From assembly GCF_024170405.1 (NCBI RefSeq), contig NZ_JALJYC010000008.1, forward strand, positions 26,893-90,892: 64,000 nucleotides of DNA, read 5' to 3'. Positions 59,916 through 64,000 of the stretch are shown here, in pieces. A program made the translations under genes and the position numbers. The first letter of the stretch is position 1; the number at the start of each line of letters is the position of its first letter. The DNA is from Neisseria perflava. Lineage in GTDB: Bacteria; Pseudomonadota; Gammaproteobacteria; Burkholderiales; Neisseriaceae. Under the pieces are notes generated by a model, which saw nothing but the letters and a program-made list of their open reading frames with translations, did not search any database and was not told where the DNA came from.

Positions 59916-61751
59916 TCAGTTGCCGCTGTCGCAGGATTTGGCAGAAGGGTGGTTTGGTGCGCTGGCAAAGGCGCGGCAGTCGGACAGCAGCTTGGGCAGC
60001 AGCGGCGCGAATGCGCTTTGTTTGCGCACTTTGCCGGTGTAAAAAGGCATCTGGTAGGGATAATAGTAATACATGGCCTGCATCCATTGCGTGCCACGCT
60101 CGGTTTCGCCTTTGCGGTAGAGGTAGAGGCCGACTTGCTGGGCGTTGGCATACGGGCGGTAGGTCAGCGCATCCAACGCGGCCTGTTCCGCCCACGGCTG
60201 CACTTGCGCGTCGGTCGGGTCGGTGCGGCGGGTTAGGCTGAGTTCGGCATAGTAGCGCAACATGGGCACATCGGCGGCAATACGGCGCAAACCGGCGGTT
60301 TTACGGGCAATATCGGCGGCGCTATCGGTTTTCGGCTGGCGGTTGTAGTCGGTCAATTCGGTATAAGCCCAACCCAAGTAGGCCATACCGCCGAGTAAGC
60401 ATAAAGCCAGTATGCCACCTGCGTAGTTGCGGCGCTTGGCTTGCGCGAGGCCGTCTGAAACATCTTCATAACGGGCAGGGGAGAGTGACAACATCAGCGC
60501 AAACGGTGTCAGGAAATAGATGTACCACAAAGGGTATTCCAGCATGCTGTGGCACAGCGAAACCGTCATCAGCGAAATGAGCAGCAAGGAAGCGGCATGA
60601 TACGGGCGCAGCAGCATACGCCATATGGCGCAAAGATAGCAGGCGGCGACCAGCAGCGTGCCGACCAAGCCCATTTCGGCCAAGAGCTGTAAGACAATAT
60701 TGTGGGCATGGGTAAACAATACGCCGAGGTTGTTATTGGAGAAAGTATGCGTTTGCGCATGAATCAGGAAGCCTTGCAGGGCATAGCCGTTCCAGCCGTG
60801 GCCGAACCACGGCGCGGCTTGGAAGGCCAGCCATGCTTTGCGCCACTCGACATCGCGGGCGGAACCTTGGAAACCGCTGTTGGCGGTGCGCTCGACTGCG
60901 GTTTCGTAATGGCTGTCGCTGAACCACGATAAGGCCGTAGCGGCCGAAAATTGGCACACGGCAACGATGGCTAAAGCAAACAGCATAATCAGCACCATGC
61001 GTCGGGATTCGCGCCCTGCACGCCAGTACCACAGCGGCAGCAAGACACCAACACCCATCAGATAGGTAAGGATGGTGCGCGAATTGACCAAACTGAGCGC
61101 CACTGCCAGCAAGACGACCCACAATGCACCCGCCCAGTCCGGTAGGCGGCGCACCGCCCACAGATAGGCCGCCGCCAATACGCCCCACATGATGTAGTGG
61201 CCGAGATGGTTGCGCTGACCGAGTTGGCCGCTGATGTTGCCGCTGCCGCCGTAGGCCAGAATGCCTTTAAATACCGGCCAACCGGCGATGCCGCTGAACT
61301 GCATGACCGCCACCGCTGCCTGTAAGGAAGCGCCGATAAGCAATGCCCATGCCAATACGGTCACAATGCGTTCCTGTCCGTATTCCGCCACCCAGCCGCG
61401 ACATGCCCATGCTGCCAAGGCGAGGATAACAAACGTCCACACCACCATGTCGCTCATGCCCGGATAGGTCAAATTCATGACCCGCGCCTGTATCCACCAA
61501 AATGCGGCCAAAATCAGGAAGGCAATGGCGGCGGACGGCAGGCGCACGTTTAACAGCCCTGAGCAGGCTGTCCACAGCGCCAAGACCAGCGCACCGGTGA
61601 GCGAGGCTGCTTCCAGATAAAAGCTGGAGAGCAGGCCGACGCGGTACAGCGACAAAAACGGGCCGACGGCTATCCACAGAAAACATACCCACAGCGGCAG
61701 CAGGCGCAGGCTCCATTCGCTATTGAGGCCGTCTGAAAAACGCTGATACAT
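59916..61751 (-). CDS. PglL-like O-oligosaccharyltransferase (Wzy_C / O-antigen ligase family)
   Basis: A 611-aa polytopic membrane protein with about 12 helices and a C-terminal periplasmic tail of about 170 residues after residue 440. Conserved ligase features are GSGNISGQLGQRNHLGHYIMWG and the periplasmic-loop His motif LFTHAHNIVLQLLAEMGLVG, as in PglL/PilO enzymes that move lipid-linked glycans onto pilin and other proteins. The alternative is a WaaL/Wzy-type polysaccharide enzyme. Its ATG overlaps the stop of the upstream DUF2069 gene. The last residues and a DUS nearby (59907) close the unit. Confidence 0.83.
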   Translation of the reverse strand: MYQRFSDGLNSEWSLRLLPLWVCFLWIAVGPFLSLYRVGLLSSFYLEAASLTGALVLALWTACSGLLNVRLPSAAIAFLILAAFWWIQARVMNLTYPGMSDMVVWTFVILALAAWACRGWVAEYGQERIVTVLAWALLIGASLQAAVAVMQFSGIAGWPVFKGILAYGGSGNISGQLGQRNHLGHYIMWGVLAAAYLWAVRRLPDWAGALWVVLLAVALSLVNSRTILTYLMGVGVLLPLWYWRAGRESRRMVLIMLFALAIVAVCQFSAATALSWFSDSHYETAVERTANSGFQGSARDVEWRKAWLAFQAAPWFGHGWNGYALQGFLIHAQTHTFSNNNLGVLFTHAHNIVLQLLAEMGLVGTLLVAACYLCAIWRMLLRPYHAASLLLISLMTVSLCHSMLEYPLWYIYFLTPFALMLSLSPARYEDVSDGLAQAKRRNYAGGILALCLLGGMAYLGWAYTELTDYNRQPKTDSAADIARKTAGLRRIAADVPMLRYYAELSLTRRTDPTDAQVQPWAEQAALDALTYRPYANAQQVGLYLYRKGETERGTQWMQAMYYYYPYQMPFYTGKVRKQSAFAPLLPKLLSDCRAFASAPNHPSAKSCDSGN

Positions 61752-62110
61752 CAGTGCACCGCCTTTTTATGTTGTTGGATAAAAGCCAGGCACGCGATAA
61801 AAAATACCACGCAGCACAAGGTCACGGCCGCCGCGCACCAGCGGCTGGCAGGCGCGGCGTCAAACAGGCGCATAAAGGCTTCGGCAAAATAAATCAGAAT
61901 CAGCATAGAGCTGTATTGGTAGGTGTAGACTTTGCCTTTGAGTATGCCGGATAAGGGCAGACACAACGGCAGTGCTTTGAGCGCGAGCCACGATCCGCCG
62001 GCGCGCAAAGGAGCAAGCCACAGCTCCCACGACAGACTGACGGCAATCAGGGCAATCAGGCTGGCGCAGGCGGCATAATAAGACCAGTGTTGTTTGGGGT
62101 TTGCAGTCAT
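61751..62110 (-). CDS. DUF2069 family membrane protein
   Basis: A 119-aa inner-membrane protein with four hydrophobic segments: YYAACASLIALIAVSLSWELW, LALKALPLCLPLSGILKGKVYTYQYSSMLILIYFAEAFM and WCAAAVTLCCVVFFIACLAFI. The arrangement KGKVYTYQYSSML is typical of DUF2069. Function unknown. ATG 62110 begins MTANPKQHWSYYA; an earlier in-frame ATG lies within the DUS hairpin. Stop and next start share one base (TGATG), so the downstream ligase gene is probably coupled to it. Confidence 0.82.
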   Translation of the reverse strand: MTANPKQHWSYYAACASLIALIAVSLSWELWLAPLRAGGSWLALKALPLCLPLSGILKGKVYTYQYSSMLILIYFAEAFMRLFDAAPASRWCAAAVTLCCVVFFIACLAFIQQHKKAVH

Positions 62111-62130
62111 AAACAGGATATATGCAGAGC

Positions 62131-62160
62131 AGGCCGTCTGAATCACATTCAGACGGCCTT
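62131..62160. terminator. DUS-pair hairpin after tatC
   Basis: AGGCCGTCTGAAT and ATTCAGACGGCCT with a 4-nt loop, between tatC and the DUF2069 gene. Confidence 0.65.
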
Positions 62161-62164
62161 AATA

Positions 62165-62941
62165 TCAAACGGTTGCGGGCGGTTGGGCGTTGTCATCGTT
62201 TTCATCACGCGTAACCGGCTTGGTCAAGCGGCTGAACCAAATTCCCGCTTCGTATAACACAATCAGCGGCAAAGCCAGCAATACTTGTGAAATCACGTCC
62301 GGCGGCGTAATCACGGCGGCAACGATAAATGCGCCAACGATGACGTAAGGCCGCGCCTGCTTGAGCTGGGCGGTGGTCACAATGCCCATGCGCGCCAGCA
62401 ATACCACCACCACGGGCACTTCAAACGTGGTGCCGAAAGCGACAAACATGCCCAAAATAAACGACAGGTATTTGTCGATATCAGTGGCCATGTTCACACC
62501 GACAGGGGTTACCCCCGCCAAAAAGCGGAAAATTACCGGAAACACCAAATAATAGGCAAAGGCCATGCCGATAAAAAACAGCAAAAAGCTGGATAAAACC
62601 AGCGGCGCGACCAAGCGCTTTTCGTTTTGATAGAGAGCGGGGGCGACAAACGCCCAAATCTGATACAGCGTGTGCGGCAGCGAAATCAGAAACGCCGCCA
62701 TCAGCGTGACTTTGACCGGCACGAAAAACGGCGCAATCACATCGGTGGCAATCATGCTGGTGTCTTTGGGCAGCGTCGCCATCAGCGGCTGCGCGACAAA
62801 GGAATACAGCTGCTGCGCAAACGGCATCAGCGCCACAAAGCACACCACCAGGCCGCCGATAATCCACATGATACGGCGGCGCAGCTCGAGCAGGTGCTCA
62901 ATAAGGGGTTGGGTGGGTTGTTCGACGGAAGAATCAGACAC
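62165..62941 (-). CDS. tatC: Sec-independent protein translocase TatC
   Basis: A 258-aa core receptor of the twin-arginine system, six membrane helices. It starts with the conserved PLIEHLLELRRRIMWII and has LPHTLYQIWAFVAPALYQNEKR and FGTTFEVPVVVVLLARMGIVT. TatC binds the RR signal peptide with TatB. It lies 7 nt after tatB in a tatA-tatB-tatC operon. Confidence 0.96.
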   Translation of the reverse strand: MSDSSVEQPTQPLIEHLLELRRRIMWIIGGLVVCFVALMPFAQQLYSFVAQPLMATLPKDTSMIATDVIAPFFVPVKVTLMAAFLISLPHTLYQIWAFVAPALYQNEKRLVAPLVLSSFLLFFIGMAFAYYLVFPVIFRFLAGVTPVGVNMATDIDKYLSFILGMFVAFGTTFEVPVVVVLLARMGIVTTAQLKQARPYVIVGAFIVAAVITPPDVISQVLLALPLIVLYEAGIWFSRLTKPVTRDENDDNAQPPATV

Positions 62942-62948
62942 CGGCTAC

Positions 62949-63578
62949 TCACTTTTTACGGACGCGAAGTTTCGGTTGAGGGCGGAATTTCGGGCGCATA
63001 TCGCGTTTGCGCGACATGGCCTGCTTGTGCAGGGAGGCGGTATGCAGCCCCAAACCGATGACGGGCGGCGGGGTTTCGCTGTAACGGAAGGGCGCGGTTT
63101 CAGACGGCATGGCGGTGTTGGTCAGATAATCCTGCCACGCTTTGTCCGGCGAAGATTCTGAATCGGCGGCAACGGGCGTAACCGGCTGGCCGTTTTCGTC
63201 AAAACGCGGAGTGGCGTCGGGCAGGGGGTTGCCTTGTTCGTCCACGCCGAAATCCGCAGGCGTGCGCTGCTCGGGCAGGCGCTCCCACGGTTTGAGGCCG
63301 TCTGAAATCTGGTTCAGATTACTTTGCGCTTCTTGGCCGAGATCTTTGAACTCGTCTTTAAACTGCGCGGCGGCGGCTTCAAATTCCTGCTTGGCCTTGC
63401 GCAAATCTTCCAGCTCGGCCTGCACGCTCAATTCCTGCTTGACGTTGCTTACCAGCCGTTGCAGCTTGCCGACCAGATTGCCCGCCATCCGCGCCGCTTT
63501 GGGCAGCCGCTCGGGGCCGAGCACGACCAGCGCGACCACACCGACCAAAAGAAGCTCGCTTAAACCGAAATCAAACAT
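62949..63578 (-). CDS. tatB: Sec-independent protein translocase TatB
   Basis: A 209-aa protein with one N-terminal helix (MFDFGLSELLLVGVVALVVLGPERLP), the Glu and Gly-Pro hinge typical of TatB, and an amphipathic helix AARMAGNLVGKLQRLVSNVKQEL. The charged, Pro-rich C-terminal tail is longer than usual and ends RKRDMRPKFRPQPKLRVRKK. A DUS in the tail-coding region (near 63297) contributes to this variable part. Confidence 0.94.
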   Translation of the reverse strand: MFDFGLSELLLVGVVALVVLGPERLPKAARMAGNLVGKLQRLVSNVKQELSVQAELEDLRKAKQEFEAAAAQFKDEFKDLGQEAQSNLNQISDGLKPWERLPEQRTPADFGVDEQGNPLPDATPRFDENGQPVTPVAADSESSPDKAWQDYLTNTAMPSETAPFRYSETPPPVIGLGLHTASLHKQAMSRKRDMRPKFRPQPKLRVRKK

Positions 63579-63581
63579 GGA

Positions 63582-63785
63582 TTAGGCTTTTTTGTCTTCG
63601 TCTTTTTGGTGTTCGATGACTTCGTCTTTTTTCGCGGCGTTGTCGGTGCCTTCGTTCAAGCCTTGTTTGAAGTCGTGTACCGCGCCGCCAAGGTCTTTAC
63701 CGACGTTGCGCAGTTTTTTGGTGCCGAACACCAAAACGACGATAATCAGGACGATAATCCAGTGCCAGAGAGAAAAGCTGCCCAT
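63582..63785 (-). CDS. tatA: Sec-independent protein translocase TatA
   Basis: A 67-aa pore-forming subunit: the membrane helix FSLWHWIIVLIIVVLVFG, the hinge TKKLRNVGKDLGGAVHDFKQGLNEG and an acidic-basic tail. The ATG lies behind AAAAGGATTCCAA. It is the first gene of the tat operon, with tatB starting 3 nt after its stop. Confidence 0.95.
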   Translation of the reverse strand: MGSFSLWHWIIVLIIVVLVFGTKKLRNVGKDLGGAVHDFKQGLNEGTDNAAKKDEVIEHQKDEDKKA

Positions 63786-63874
63786 TTGGAATCCTTTTAG
63801 GGAGGTAAGAGTAAAAAGTCAGGTGTAGCAACTGTGTTGCCAACCCGTCGGTCAGTAACATCAAACACGGTTAA

Positions 63875-64000
63875 TTATGCACATTGCAGGCCGTCTGACT
63901 TCAGATAATCCCTTACCCGCGCATTCAGAATTCGCAGCAGTTTGTGCATACACGCATTAATGGCGACTTTAAACGGTTTGTTCTTGTCTTTCAGCCGCTC
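63875..64000 (-). CDS. IS110/Piv-family transposase, C-terminal fragment (cut by window edge)
   Basis: On the minus strand the last 41 codons before a TAA read LKDKNKPFKVAINACMHKLLRILNARVRDYL and a short tail. This matches the C-terminal end of IS110/IS1111-type (Piv-like) transposases, whose K-P-x-K-V-A...M.KLL.IL-NA motif is characteristic. The final codons SDGL lie within a DUS (63889-63900). The rest of the gene is beyond the right edge, so whether it is intact is unknown. The 90-bp gap to tatA contains no recognisable IS terminus. Confidence 0.7.
   Translation of the reverse strand, partial: ERLKDKNKPFKVAINACMHKLLRILNARVRDYLKSDGLQCA

Noticed and set aside
59655..60236. 193-codon plus-strand frame between misR and the PglL-like gene
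   Set aside because: Antisense to the 5' end of misR and the 3' end of the ligase gene with no plausible ribosome binding site or family match.
1..64000. CRISPR array, tRNA or rRNA genes
   Set aside because: Scanning found no regularly spaced direct repeats with unique spacers and no cloverleaf or rRNA-like sequence; the many repeats present are DUS or intergenic hairpins.

Overview
The window is a chromosomal segment of a Neisseria, most likely a commensal species. Dozens of copies of the 10-12 bp neisserial DNA uptake sequence (DUS) occur, often as head-to-head pairs forming terminator hairpins. Most are of the AGGCCGTCTGAA dialect, with a minority of ATGCCGTCTGAA. Gene content is also neisserial: PorB-type porins, a TspA/FimV protein, a MisR/MisS two-component system, a PglL-like O-oligosaccharyltransferase and dRS3-type repeats. 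The exact species cannot be fixed from the sequence alone.

Layout. 1-2.2 kb: a Maf-type pyrophosphatase cut by the left edge, a tetrapyrrole-methylase-family methyltransferase and a class I glutamine amidotransferase. 2.2-7.9 kb: the replication-start neighbourhood yidC-yidD-rnpA-rpmH (minus), then dnaA-dnaN (plus), with DnaA-box-like sites between rpmH and dnaA. 8-11.4 kb: dtd, two periplasmic parvulin-type foldases, bolA, yciI and yciB. 11.7-14.9 kb: tspA/fimV and truA. 15.2-17.9 kb: two tandem PorB-like porin genes, each with its own promoter and terminator. 18-24.7 kb: a long palindromic repeat, dusA, and two tandem cstA-ybdD modules. 24.8-35.8 kb: housekeeping genes (glnA, aroE, mtgA, hemL, miaB, dusB), a TPR/glycosyltransferase protein and small secreted or membrane proteins. 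35.9-38.7 kb: fis flanked by two transporter genes (LysE/RhtB and EamA) that both carry frameshifts, plus a NeuD/PglD-like acyltransferase. 38.9-43.4 kb: purH, a small lipoprotein, and an RTX-type lipase whose 5' end is scrambled by frameshifts and holds an 8-unit tetranucleotide tract. 43.5-52.8 kb: a PiT phosphate transporter, a divergent Nramp homologue, an extradiol dioxygenase, pepN and a BCCT transporter. 53.1-57.5 kb: the rpsP-rimM-trmD-rplS operon and a Pat-like CoA-binding/GNAT protein. 57.6-64 kb: misR-misS, a PglL-like ligase, a DUF2069 membrane protein, tatA-tatB-tatC, and the tail of an IS110/Piv-type transposase at the right edge.

The most unusual content is not one large accessory system but a set of small ones. 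These are the duplicated porins sharing a 14-nt element exactly where transcription should start; a large palindromic element present twice (17994-18316 and 50501-50780) with matching termini; a five-copy family of short double-hairpin repeats, one copy nested in a TIR element; a candidate phase-variable lipase; and the doubled cstA-ybdD transporter module. No tRNA, rRNA, CRISPR array or prophage was recognised.
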